Below the pieces are notes generated by a model. That model saw only the letters and a program-made list of their open reading frames with translations, was not told the origin of the DNA and made no database searches. A DNA stretch of 22,762 nt from an uncultured Flavobacterium sp. (lineage in GTDB: Bacteria > Bacteroidota > Bacteroidia > Flavobacteriales > Flavobacteriaceae): positions 1 to 22,762 of the forward strand of contig NZ_CAMLIX010000052.1 of NCBI RefSeq assembly GCF_946479975.1. Reading direction: 5' to 3'. Below are positions 1 to 6,018 of this stretch, in pieces (the stretch's first letter is position 1; each line of letters starts with the position of its first letter). The position numbers were made by a program, and so were the translations under genes.

Positions 1-1280
1 TGATTGTTTTTTTCTTCAATCACGAAATACAAAGCTTCATCCACTTTGTGCATTTCACGATTGTTGTCCTGCATATATTGATTTTCAGTTTTTTGAAGTA
101 ATTGTTTAATTCCTTCTTCACTTAAAAATTTAATTAATGCTTTATTTTTAGGTAAACTTCTGTAAGCTCTTAATAATAAGAATCCACCTTCTTTAGTATT
201 TCCTTCTTTGATTAATTTTTTAGCTTCAGCTAAAAAACCATTCGCTAACTGACGTTGTTGAGCAACTAAGTTTTCGATTTTTGGTTTCAATTCGTTGAAT
301 TCATGACGATCTCCCTGAGGAACTGGTCCTGAAATAATAAGTGGTGTTCTTGCATCATCAATTAATACAGAATCGACCTCGTCGACAATAGCATAATTGT
401 GTTTTCTTTGAACTAAATCGCTTGGCGAGTGCGCCATGTTGTCTCTTAAATAATCAAAACCAAACTCATTGTTGGTTCCGTAAGTGATATCTGCATCGTA
501 AGCTTTCTTTCTTTGTTCTGTACTTGGCTGGTGATTATCGATACAGTCAACAGTTAAACCGTGGAATTCGAATAAAGGGGCTTTCCATGTACTATCACGT
601 TTTGCCAAGTAGTCATTCACAGTTACTAAGTGAACTCCATTTCCTGTCAAAGCATTTAAGTAAAGAGGAAGTGTAGCAACCAAAGTTTTACCTTCTCCTG
701 TCTGCATTTCGGCAACTTTACCTTCGTGCAAAACCATACCACCAATTAACTGAACATCATAGTGAATCATATCCCAAGTGATGTCTTTTCCTGCAGCGTT
801 CCATTTGTTTGCCCAAACTGCTTTTTCTCCATCAATAGTAATGTAAGGTTTTGTAGCTGAGAATTCACGGTCTTTTGGAGTTGCAGTAACTTCGATATGA
901 GAGTTGTCTTTAAAACGACGAGCCGTTTCCTTAACAACAGAAAATGCTTCTGGAAGAATTTCCAATAAAGTTTTTTCAGAGATTTCGTAAGCTTCTTTTT
1001 CAAGAGCATCAATAGCATCATAAAGATCTTCTCTTTTGTCGATGTCTTCAATGTTTTCTACTTCCGCTTTAAGCGAAGCAATTTTAGCATCTTTGTCAGC
1101 TCTAGCTTCTTTAATTCTATCTTTAAAATAAACTGTTCTTCCTCTTAATTCGTCGTTGGATAGACTCATTAGAGGAGCTTCGAATGTTTTAATTTTATTT
1201 AAGTAAGGTTGTAAAGCTTTGACATCTTTTTGTGACTTATCACCTACAAAGACTTTAATAATACTGTTTATGAAACTCAT
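1..1280 (-). CDS. secA: Protein translocase subunit SecA, N-terminal part (cut by window edge)
   Basis: SecA is the ATPase motor that drives unfolded preproteins through SecYEG in the inner membrane. About 426 residues from the ATG at 1280 are present; the rest lies beyond base 1. I translated the frame directly. Walker A GEGKT is at residues 195-199 and the [16 protein letters not shown] motif of nucleotide domain 1 starts near residue 300. The spacing between these motifs equals that of E. coli SecA, but Walker A sits about 90 residues later. The extra length comes from a charged, helix-prone insertion near residues 57-95 and a second insertion before the [12 protein letters not shown] segment. 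Long SecA proteins of this kind are known from Bacteroidota. The DUF2795 gene lies upstream on the same strand, separated by a terminator, so secA probably has its own promoter in 1281-1323, where I could not find a clear consensus. Confidence 0.97.
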   Translation of the reverse strand, partial: MSFINSIIKVFVGDKSQKDVKALQPYLNKIKTFEAPLMSLSNDELRGRTVYFKDRIKEARADKDAKIASLKAEVENIEDIDKREDLYDAIDALEKEAYEISEKTLLEILPEAFSVVKETARRFKDNSHIEVTATPKDREFSATKPYITIDGEKAVWANKWNAAGKDITWDMIHYDVQLIGGMVLHEGKVAEMQTGEGKTLVATLPLYLNALTGNGVHLVTVNDYLAKRDSTWKAPLFEFHGLTVDCIDNHQPSTEQRKKAYDADITYGTNNEFGFDYLRDNMAHSPSDLVQRKHNYAIVDEVDSVLIDDARTPLIISGPVPQGDRHEFNELKPKIENLVAQQRQLANGFLAEAKKLIKEGNTKEGGFLLLRAYRSLPKNKALIKFLSEEGIKQLLQKTENQYMQDNNREMHKVDEALYFVIEEKNN

Positions 1281-1323
1281 GATTTATTGTATTTCTTTTA
1301 TTATATAATATGTATTTTGAACC

Positions 1324-1354
1324 AAAAAAAAAGCCTCGGTGATGAGACTTTTTT
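1324..1354 (-). terminator. Intrinsic terminator after the DUF2795 gene
   Basis: Read on the minus strand, an 11-base stem (1354-1344 with 1337-1327, one C-A mismatch) with a 6-base loop is followed by a run of T. It lies 15 bases past the stop of the small minus-strand gene and before secA, so it should separate the two transcripts. Confidence 0.7.
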
Positions 1355-1368
1355 CTTTGGTTTATTTT

Positions 1369-1590
1369 TTAATATTCATCCTCATTCCAAAGATAATCTT
1401 CGTCTGTTGGATAATCAGGCCAAATTTCTTCCATTGATTCATATATCTCGCCTTCATCTTCGATTGATTGAAGGTTTTCTACAACTTCTAATGGAGCACC
1501 AGCTCTAATGGCGTAGTCTATAAGTTCATCTTTGTTAGCAGGCCATGGCGCATCACTTAAATAAGATGCTAATTCTAATGTCCAATACAT
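1369..1590 (-). CDS. DUF2795-type small acidic protein
   Basis: A 73-residue protein starting MYWTLELASYL. The N-terminal ~45 residues (LSDAPWPANKDELIDYAIRA, then GAPLEVVENL) look like the DUF2795 fold, a short helical domain of unknown function. The C-terminal ~25 residues are very acidic (many D and E, ending in a DEDYLWNEDEY tail). There is no signal peptide or membrane segment, so it is probably cytoplasmic. It has its own near-consensus promoter at 1612-1641 and its own terminator at 1324-1354, so it looks monocistronic. The protein starts at the only plausible ATG. The function is not known. Confidence 0.8.
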   Translation of the reverse strand: MYWTLELASYLSDAPWPANKDELIDYAIRAGAPLEVVENLQSIEDEGEIYESMEEIWPDYPTDEDYLWNEDEY

Positions 1591-1611
1591 CTGTTATCTG
1601 TTTAGTTTGTG

Positions 1612-1641
1612 CAAAAATAAATTTTTTACTGAAAAAGACAA
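1612..1641 (-). promoter_or_regulatory. Bacteroidota-type promoter of the DUF2795 gene
   Basis: On the minus strand TTG (1641-1639) is followed after 19 bases by TATTTTTG (1619-1612). This matches the flavobacterial pattern TTG-N19-TANNTTTG. The start codon at 1590 lies about 20 bases downstream. Confidence 0.65.
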
Positions 1642-1690
1642 GTAAATTTTGATTTATTTTAGTAAAATTTAAGAACGTCATTGTTAGTAC

Positions 1691-1807
1691 TCAGTTTTCA
1701 GTGTCAGTTTTCAGTCTTAAAACCGAAAATTGTTACTTAATTGCTATATTTTTTAGTATTCGGTTTTAGTTTTGATTTGCAGTTCGAAAACTGAAAAACT
1801 GTAACTG
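1691..1807. repeat. CAGTTTT-family inverted-repeat element filling the gap
   Basis: The left arm (1692-1716) reads as CAGTTTT/CAGTGT units. The right arm (1785-1807) carries the reverse-complement units (CGAAAACTGAAAAACTGTAACTG class, imperfect). Inside lies a second perfect 9-base inverted pair, AAAACCGAA at 1719-1727 and TTCGGTTTT at 1759-1767. The element ends 1 base before the stop codon of the adenosyltransferase gene. The same arm sequence occurs at 4433-4459, 5504-5558, 5980-6010 and 20216-20302. Confidence 0.75.
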
Positions 1808-1808
1808 C

Positions 1809-2378
1809 TTACTTACGCGGAATCCATTTCACTTCTTCCGCTTTTAAGTCAAACGACAACTTCCGTGCCAAGACAAAAAGGTAGTCAGAAAGTCGGTTTA
1901 AGTACATGATTGCGATTTCAGGAACGTGTTCATTGTGGCTTAAATGTACCGCTAAACGCTCTGCTCGACGGCAGATGCAACGTGCAATATGACAATGTGA
2001 CACGGTAGGGTGACCGCCTGGTAAAACGAAATGTGTCATTTGTGGAAGACTTTCTTCCATTTTATCTATTTCGTTTTCTAATAATTCGATATCTGAATCT
2101 ATTATTCCGAGATTTTCTAATCGGAGTTTTCCATTTTTCAACACTTCTTTTTCTTGTGGTGTTGCCAAAATGGCACCAACAGTAAAAAGACGATCCTGAA
2201 TTTCGATTAAAATGGTTTTATAATGCAAATCCATTTCCTGATCACGGATTAGTCCTATATATGAGTTTAATTCGTCAACAGTTCCGTAACTGTCAATTCT
2301 AATATGATCTTTTGGTACGCGGGTTCCTCCAAAAAGAGCTGTTGTGCCTTTATCGCCTGTTTTGGTATATACTTTCAT
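1809..2378 (-). CDS. Cob(I)alamin adenosyltransferase, PduO type
   Basis: The enzyme transfers the 5'-deoxyadenosyl group of ATP to cob(I)alamin to make adenosylcobalamin, in the cytoplasm. It has 189 residues, the normal length of the single-domain PduO/MMAB family, which is a five-helix bundle. Family motifs visible are YTKTGDKGTT (4-13, ATP binding), SYGTVDELN (30-38), FVLPGG (117-122), the ARCICRRAER helix (132-141) and YLNRLSDYLFVLAR (159-172). The start is the ATG right before the first motif. It lies 101 bases downstream of the ABC ATPase gene on the same strand, with that gap filled by a repeat array, so co-transcription is possible. No cobalamin riboswitch fits in the short leader. 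No other B12 gene is in the window. Confidence 0.95.
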   Translation of the reverse strand: MKVYTKTGDKGTTALFGGTRVPKDHIRIDSYGTVDELNSYIGLIRDQEMDLHYKTILIEIQDRLFTVGAILATPQEKEVLKNGKLRLENLGIIDSDIELLENEIDKMEESLPQMTHFVLPGGHPTVSHCHIARCICRRAERLAVHLSHNEHVPEIAIMYLNRLSDYLFVLARKLSFDLKAEEVKWIPRK

Positions 2379-2381
2379 TGT

Positions 2382-2480
2382 GATTTTAGATTGTAGATTA
2401 AGAATTTTAGATTGAAATGTTGTTGGCTAAAATTTTAGATTTAGAAAATAATCTAAAATCTAAAATCAGAAATCTAAAAT
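2382..2480. repeat. GATTTTA-family inverted-repeat array
   Basis: The left part (2382-2413) is a run of degenerate seven-base units GATTTTA, GATTGTA, GATTAAG, AATTTTA. The right part (2450-2480) carries the reverse complement, AATCTAAAATCTAAAATC and AATCTAAAAT. The array fills the space between the start of the adenosyltransferase gene and the stop of the ABC ATPase gene and overlaps the stop codon by one base. It can fold as a long AU-rich hairpin in either transcript direction. Confidence 0.75.
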
Positions 2481-3166
2481 TATTTACTCGTGTCGCTTTC
2501 TATCAAACCGTCTCTTAAACGAATTACACGATGTGCGTAAGCTGCAATGTCTTCTTCGTGAGTTACTAGAATTACGGTATTTCCTTGTGCATGAATATCG
2601 CCAAAAAGCTTCATGATTTCTACAGAAGTTTTACTGTCTAAGTTTCCGGTTGGCTCATCGGCTAAGATAATAGAAGGTTTATTGACCAAAGCGCGGGCAA
2701 CTGCAACACGCTGGCGTTGTCCTCCAGAAAGCTGATTGGGCTGGTGATCCATTCTGTCGGCAAGGTTTACTTGTTTCAAAACTTCGGTTGCACGAGCAAT
2801 TCTGTCTGACTTTCCGTAACCTGCATAAATCATTGGAAGTGCAACATTATCTAAAGCTGTTGTTCTTGGTAAAAGATTGAAGGTTTGAAAAACAAAACCA
2901 ATTTCTTTGTTTCTAATTTCGGCCAATTCATCATCTTTCATTTTGCTGACATCTTTTCCGTTTAAAACATAATGTCCAGAAGTTGGAGTGTCTAAACAGC
3001 CCAATAAATTCATTAAGGTTGACTTTCCAGATCCCGAAGGTCCCATTAGAGCGACATATTCTCCTTTTTTTATTTCTAGATTTATTCCTTTTAAAACATA
3101 TACAATTTCGTTTCCTAAAACAAAATCACGTTTGATGTCAGTTATTTTAATTAATGGTTCAGCCAT
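2480..3166 (-). CDS. ABC transporter ATP-binding protein, LolD/MacB type
   Basis: A 228-residue stand-alone ATPase of the family that powers LolCDE lipoprotein release, MacB export and FtsEX-like systems. Visible motifs are Walker [10 protein letters not shown] (42-50), Q-loop [10 protein letters not shown] (Q94), signature LSGGQRQR (146-153), Walker B IILADE (166-171) with D-loop GNLD, and the switch histidine in VTHEE (H203). The protein should sit on the inner face of the cytoplasmic membrane bound to a permease of the MacB/FtsX class. No such permease is adjacent, so the partner and substrate are unknown. The ATG at 3166 gives a normal N-terminus for the family. Confidence 0.93.
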   Translation of the reverse strand: MAEPLIKITDIKRDFVLGNEIVYVLKGINLEIKKGEYVALMGPSGSGKSTLMNLLGCLDTPTSGHYVLNGKDVSKMKDDELAEIRNKEIGFVFQTFNLLPRTTALDNVALPMIYAGYGKSDRIARATEVLKQVNLADRMDHQPNQLSGGQRQRVAVARALVNKPSIILADEPTGNLDSKTSVEIMKLFGDIHAQGNTVILVTHEEDIAAYAHRVIRLRDGLIESDTSK

Positions 3167-3464
3167 TTTAGTTTACAATTTTGGATTTAAAAGTACAAAA
3201 CACTTTTCAATAAAATCATTAGTAGTTGAGAAATGAATTTTGTTACAACACATCTCAAGTTCTGTTTTTATTAGAAACAGGTCCGCTTGTATAGTAGGAA
3301 CAGCGCTTTCTTATTTAATTGAGTATTGAATAATTGTCTATATTTTATGGTTTTTATAGATTTAATATGTTTCTAATCTTAAAAAGATGGTAATAATGTA
3401 ATTTTATCCATTTTTGGTTCTCTAAATTTGTATAGTATTAATTAACTAAATTAAAATCAGTATT
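3167..3464. other. Divergent intergenic region
   Basis: This 298-base gap lies between two genes transcribed away from each other and should hold both promoters. I see no coding potential of note. A small hairpin, CTGTTT and AAACAG around 3262-3280, is present with no clear role. The only convincing promoter piece is the plus-strand element listed at 3423-3430. Confidence 0.5.
3423..3430 (+). promoter_or_regulatory. -7 promoter element of the lipoprotein gene
   Basis: TAAATTTG matches TANNTTTG exactly and lies about 35 bases before the ATG at 3465. No good -33 TTTG is found at the expected distance, so only the -7 half is supported. Confidence 0.5.
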
Positions 3465-4124
3465 ATGAAAAACATTAAAATAGCTACAGGAATTGCATTA
3501 TTAGCATTAAGCTTCACATCATGTAAAGATGAAAAACAAGAAAAAGCACAGCGCACAATTGATTCATACGTAACCTACGTCGATTCGGTTAAAAATGTAA
3601 AAGCCGATGATTTGAAAGAAAATTGGCAGGCTGTTGAAGCAGAATACGATAGAAGATCTGCAGAAGCTGATGCTGCATTAGCAGATATTAAAGATAATGC
3701 TTCTCAAACAGAAAAAATAAATACGAGTAAAGCAAAATACGAAAGTTTCAAAAATGAAATGACCACCCTTCTTGCCCCTCCGGCTCCAAGTCCTAAACAA
3801 CAATTAAGAAATGCCTTATTTGGTGAAGGAAAAATTGGAGACGATATGAGTTTTGCTTGGGTAAATGCTAAAAACATTCACAGTGTTTACCAACAATTTG
3901 TTCATACAGTTGAGAATAATAAAGACAGCTATTCTCGTGAAGACTGGGACGAAATTAAAGTATTATATGAAGCATTAGACAGCAGAAAAAATACTGTTGA
4001 AAAAGAAGGTTTAACTTCTGAAGACAATAGAAAAATTGCTGGTTTAAAAATTAAATTTGCACCTATGTATACTGTAAACAGAATGGGAGCAAAAGCTGAA
4101 GAAAACAAAGAAGCTAAAAAATAA
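3465..4124 (+). CDS. Predicted lipoprotein of unknown function
   Basis: A 219-residue protein that I do not recognise with confidence. Residues 1-20 form a lipoprotein signal peptide with lipobox LSFTSC, the modified cysteine being C20. The following lysine and aspartate (CKDEK) allow no firm call of inner or outer membrane. Residues ~25-100 are charged and helix-prone (coiled-coil-like, rich in E, K, D, A). A proline-rich hinge, LAPPAPSPKQQ, lies near residues 103-113, and a second helical part runs to a lysine-rich end. It is monocistronic by layout, with its own promoter element and a strong bidirectional terminator right after the stop. It could be a periplasmic or surface-facing structural lipoprotein, but no function should be assigned. 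Confidence 0.85.
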   Translation: MKNIKIATGIALLALSFTSCKDEKQEKAQRTIDSYVTYVDSVKNVKADDLKENWQAVEAEYDRRSAEADAALADIKDNASQTEKINTSKAKYESFKNEMTTLLAPPAPSPKQQLRNALFGEGKIGDDMSFAWVNAKNIHSVYQQFVHTVENNKDSYSREDWDEIKVLYEALDSRKNTVEKEGLTSEDNRKIAGLKIKFAPMYTVNRMGAKAEENKEAKK

Positions 4125-4148
4125 GTTTTAAAATTTTGAATTAGATAC

Positions 4149-4180
4149 AAAAAAGACAATCAGCGATGATTGTCTTTTTT
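4149..4180. terminator. Strong bidirectional terminator between convergent genes
   Basis: A perfect 14-base stem, AAAAAAGACAATCA (4149-4162) with its complement (4167-4180), closes a GCGA loop. It has T-runs in both directions. It serves the plus-strand lipoprotein gene (stop at 4124) and directly touches the stop codon (4181-4183) of the minus-strand methyltransferase gene. Confidence 0.9.
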
Positions 4181-4972
4181 TTATGCTCGTATTATAAAAT
4201 GCTCTTTTTCTTGTTCGCGCCTGAAGAAAACAAATCCCCATTGAAATGTATCAATTGTAACTTTTACTTTTGGATGTTTTTTTATGATTTCCCAAGCTTC
4301 TTCCATTTCCTCTGACCAATGAATGTCATCAAAAATCCAAACCGAATCATTATCGATTGTTGGCAGTAAAAGTTCAAAATAAGCTAAAGTTGCTTTTTTA
4401 GAATGATTGCCGTCGAAATATATTAGATCAAAGTTTTCAGTCTCTGTTTTCAGTCTCAGATTAAGGTCTTGAAGATAGTTTTCAAATTCTGTTACAATCG
4501 GATTTACATTATTACAATCAAATTCATTTAATTGATTTTTTGCAACATTGGCTGTATTCGGACAACCTTCAAGTGTAATTACTTTCGCTTTTGAATTACC
4601 CAAAGCTAAGGCAGCTGTTGCCAAGCCTAAAGATGTTCCAATTTCTAAAATGGTTTCAGGCTGAAAATAATGGGTTACACGAAACAATAATGCGGCACGT
4701 TTTGACGAAATTCCTGCTGTTCTTGCAATTTTAGAAATTTGTCTTCGGTTTGAATTAAAAACCTTAGAACCCGCGCCAAAATCGGTTACTTCTATGAAAT
4801 TTTTATTCTTTAAAAGCGATTTTCTGTAATTTTCGAGAATGCGATATTCAGGTTTTCTTTTCTTATCATAAAAACATTTTGTCAATAAATTAAAGACAAA
4901 AGGTGAATGCACCGCATGTTCGTTTTTAGAATTCCAAAGGAACTTTAGATAAGATTTTATTTGAAAAAGCAT
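4181..4972 (-). CDS. Class I SAM-dependent O-methyltransferase-like protein
   Basis: A 263-residue cytoplasmic enzyme of the Rossmann-like SAM methyltransferase class. Motif I is ILEIGTSLGLATAAL (residues 108-122), the acidic end of strand 2 is TLEGCP (E135), and the post-II/IV segments FDLIYFDGNH (181-190) and WIFDDIHWS (212-220) resemble the Methyltransf_24 and O-methyltransferase families. The first ~90 residues (with HAVHSPFVFNL near 19-29) are a lineage-type N-terminal cap. The substrate is unknown. The gene begins 21 bases after the FKBP gene, so the two are probably one operon. Residues 172-180 (LRLKTETEN) are encoded by a copy of the CAGTTTT repeat that otherwise lies in gaps between genes, so that loop may have been inserted or expanded. 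Confidence 0.85.
   Translation of the reverse strand: MLFQIKSYLKFLWNSKNEHAVHSPFVFNLLTKCFYDKKRKPEYRILENYRKSLLKNKNFIEVTDFGAGSKVFNSNRRQISKIARTAGISSKRAALLFRVTHYFQPETILEIGTSLGLATAALALGNSKAKVITLEGCPNTANVAKNQLNEFDCNNVNPIVTEFENYLQDLNLRLKTETENFDLIYFDGNHSKKATLAYFELLLPTIDNDSVWIFDDIHWSEEMEEAWEIIKKHPKVKVTIDTFQWGFVFFRREQEKEHFIIRA
4433..4459. repeat. CAGTTTT-family repeat fragment inside a coding sequence
   Basis: The plus strand reads as two tandem copies of GTTTTCAGTCTC with one base changed (CTCT for CTCA). It is the same unit as in the element arms at 5504-5558. Here it is read in frame as part of the methyltransferase, in the segment just before the strand FDLIYFDG. Confidence 0.7.
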
Positions 4973-4993
4973 TTAGAAATTTTGGCTGAATAA

Positions 4994-5464
4994 TTAATTT
5001 ACTTTGATCAATTTTACATCAAAAATTAATACAGAACCTCCTGGAATAGTTTGTACGTTAGAGCTTCCGTAGCCTAAATGAGCAGGAATTAATAAAACGC
5101 CGCTTCCGCCTTCTTTAAATAACGGAATTCCTTCTGTCCATCCTTTAATTACTCCGTTTAAAGGAAAAGTAATTCCAGTGTTGCTGCTTTGATCAAATGT
5201 TTTTCCGCTGGTAAAAGAACCCGTGTAAGCAACCGTAACAGACGATGTTGCAGTAGGCTGTTTCCCAGTTCCTGGTTCTTTGATGATGTAATATAAACCA
5301 GTTTCTGTTCGCGTTGCAGTTAAATTGTTCTTAGCGATGTACTCTTTTATTTCTTGCTCGTTTTGTTCGGTGTAATCCTTTGGCGGAGCTGATGTTTCTT
5401 TGTCAGAACTATTACAAGAAACGAAAAGTGTTAATGTAAATAATGCAATTAGTAATTTTTTCAT
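4994..5464 (-). CDS. FKBP-type peptidyl-prolyl cis-trans isomerase, lipoprotein
   Basis: The protein catalyses cis-trans isomerisation of proline peptide bonds and helps folding of exported proteins. It has 156 residues. Residues 1-17 are a lipoprotein signal peptide (MKKLLIALFTLTLFVSC, lipid on C17). After a ~30-residue linker the FKBP domain fills residues ~50-156: GKQPTATSSVTVAYTG, then the F-D pair in GKTFDQS, the GVIKGWTEGIPLFKEGG core, LLIPAHLGYG and the final GGSVLIFDVKLIKV. These are typical active-site segments. It is likely anchored in the outer membrane facing the periplasm. Flavobacteria use a related lipoprotein isomerase (GldI) in gliding, but the sequence alone does not prove it is GldI. 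The methyltransferase gene follows 21 bases downstream. Confidence 0.92.
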   Translation of the reverse strand: MKKLLIALFTLTLFVSCNSSDKETSAPPKDYTEQNEQEIKEYIAKNNLTATRTETGLYYIIKEPGTGKQPTATSSVTVAYTGSFTSGKTFDQSSNTGITFPLNGVIKGWTEGIPLFKEGGSGVLLIPAHLGYGSSNVQTIPGGSVLIFDVKLIKVN

Positions 5465-5503
5465 GTGGTATTTATTTTTATAAAGTGGTAAATATAGGGA
5501 ATT

Positions 5504-5558
5504 AGTTTTCAGTCTCGGTCTCAGTTTTCAGTCTCATTCTCGGTTTTCAGTTTTCAGT
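5504..5558 (+). repeat. Left CAGTTTT arm of the four-helix-bundle unit
   Basis: Tandem degenerate units of six or seven bases: CAGTCT, CGGTCT, CAGTTTT, CAGTCT, CATTCT, CGGTTTT, CAGTTTT, CAGT. It lies between the FKBP start region and the stop codon of the four-helix-bundle gene. Confidence 0.8.
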
Positions 5559-5561
5559 AAA

Positions 5562-5927
5562 TTAGTTGCATCCGAATTTATTTGGATTGTTGATCATATA
5601 ATTTATTAGTCGTCCAATTTCAAGACTTTTTATATTTAAAGTGTCAAAAGTTTCTTTGTTGATATATTTACATTCGAAAGAAAATTCGAGCCATGTGTTC
5701 GTTTCTGAATTTTCAGCGTCGCTATCGGTTAATTTGCTTATAAAATGATTTATATATCGTCTTTTTCGATACGATTCTGCAATATTGGCAGCAACACTTC
5801 TCGATGATCGTCGTATTTGGTCAGTTAGCGAATATTTTTCTTCTTTTGGGAAAGTTTTTGACAATTCAAAAATTTCCATCGCAAGCTCAAATGATTTTTT
5901 GTAGGCTAGTAATTCTTTAAAATCCAT
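5562..5927 (-). CDS. Four helix bundle protein (23S rRNA-IVP / S23 family)
   Basis: A 121-residue protein of the four-helix-bundle family (TIGR02436-like), first described as proteins encoded in intervening sequences of 23S rRNA genes and related in fold to Avd of diversity-generating retroelements. Family marks are FKELLAYKKSFELAMEI (3-19), the FPKEE turn (26-30), SLTDQIRRSSRSVAANIAES (helix 2) and the SDAENSETNTWLEFS segment. The usual IAEG turn is IAESYRKR here. I chose the ATG at 5927, where similarity to the family begins. An in-frame ATG at 5975 would add 16 residues without family character. There is no rRNA gene or reverse transcriptase nearby. The gene is enclosed by inverted CAGTTTT repeats, so its role may be tied to that element. 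The molecular function of stand-alone family members is unknown; RNA or DNA binding through the basic face is a guess. Confidence 0.88.
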   Translation of the reverse strand: MDFKELLAYKKSFELAMEIFELSKTFPKEEKYSLTDQIRRSSRSVAANIAESYRKRRYINHFISKLTDSDAENSETNTWLEFSFECKYINKETFDTLNIKSLEIGRLINYMINNPNKFGCN

Positions 5928-5979
5928 ATTAACTTTTTTTTCAAAACTAATAAAAATTAAAGAATTTTCTCTCATTTAA

Positions 5980-6010
5980 AAACTGAAAACTGTGACTGTG
6001 ACTGAAAACT
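5980..6010 (-). repeat. Right CAGTTTT arm of the four-helix-bundle unit
   Basis: This is the reverse-complement orientation of the left arm: ACTGAAAACTG, GACTGTGACTG, AAAACT. It occupies the gap between the 5' end of the four-helix-bundle gene and the stop codon (6019-6021) of the ABC-F gene. Confidence 0.8.
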
Positions 6011-6018
6011 AAAAAAAA

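Larger units (their letters stand above)
5504..6010. mobile_element. Candidate repeat-bounded element carrying a four-helix-bundle gene
   Basis: The ends are inverted repeats. Bases 5504-5531 and the reverse complement of 5983-6010 match at 25 of 28 positions, with differences only at positions 12, 14 and 18. Both begin AGTTTTCAGTC. The left end continues as more CAGTTTT-type units to 5558, and the right arm begins near 5980. The only gene inside is the four-helix-bundle gene, whose stop lies just past the left arm. The outermost 15 bases of the right end (5996-6010) are identical to those of the solo element at 20288-20302. No clear target-site duplication is visible. Mobility is inferred. 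Confidence 0.45.

Noticed and set aside
767..1051. Minus-strand frame of 94 codons inside secA
   Set aside because: It is an out-of-frame reading of the SecA gene, with biased L/K/T content and no domain.
2379..2480. Cobalamin riboswitch upstream of the adenosyltransferase gene
   Set aside because: The gap is only about 100 bases and consists of GATTTTA-type repeats; no B12-box-like sequence is seen.
5562..5927. 23S rRNA intervening sequence
   Set aside because: No rRNA sequence flanks the gene; the neighbours are an FKBP gene and an ABC-F gene.
5928..5975. Longer form of the four-helix-bundle protein from the ATG at 5975
   Set aside because: The added 16 residues have no similarity to the family, and the family N-terminus starts at the ATG at 5927. 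Not excluded experimentally.
5504..6010. Diversity-generating retroelement, because the four-helix-bundle protein resembles Avd
   Set aside because: No reverse transcriptase, template repeat or variable repeat is found in the window.
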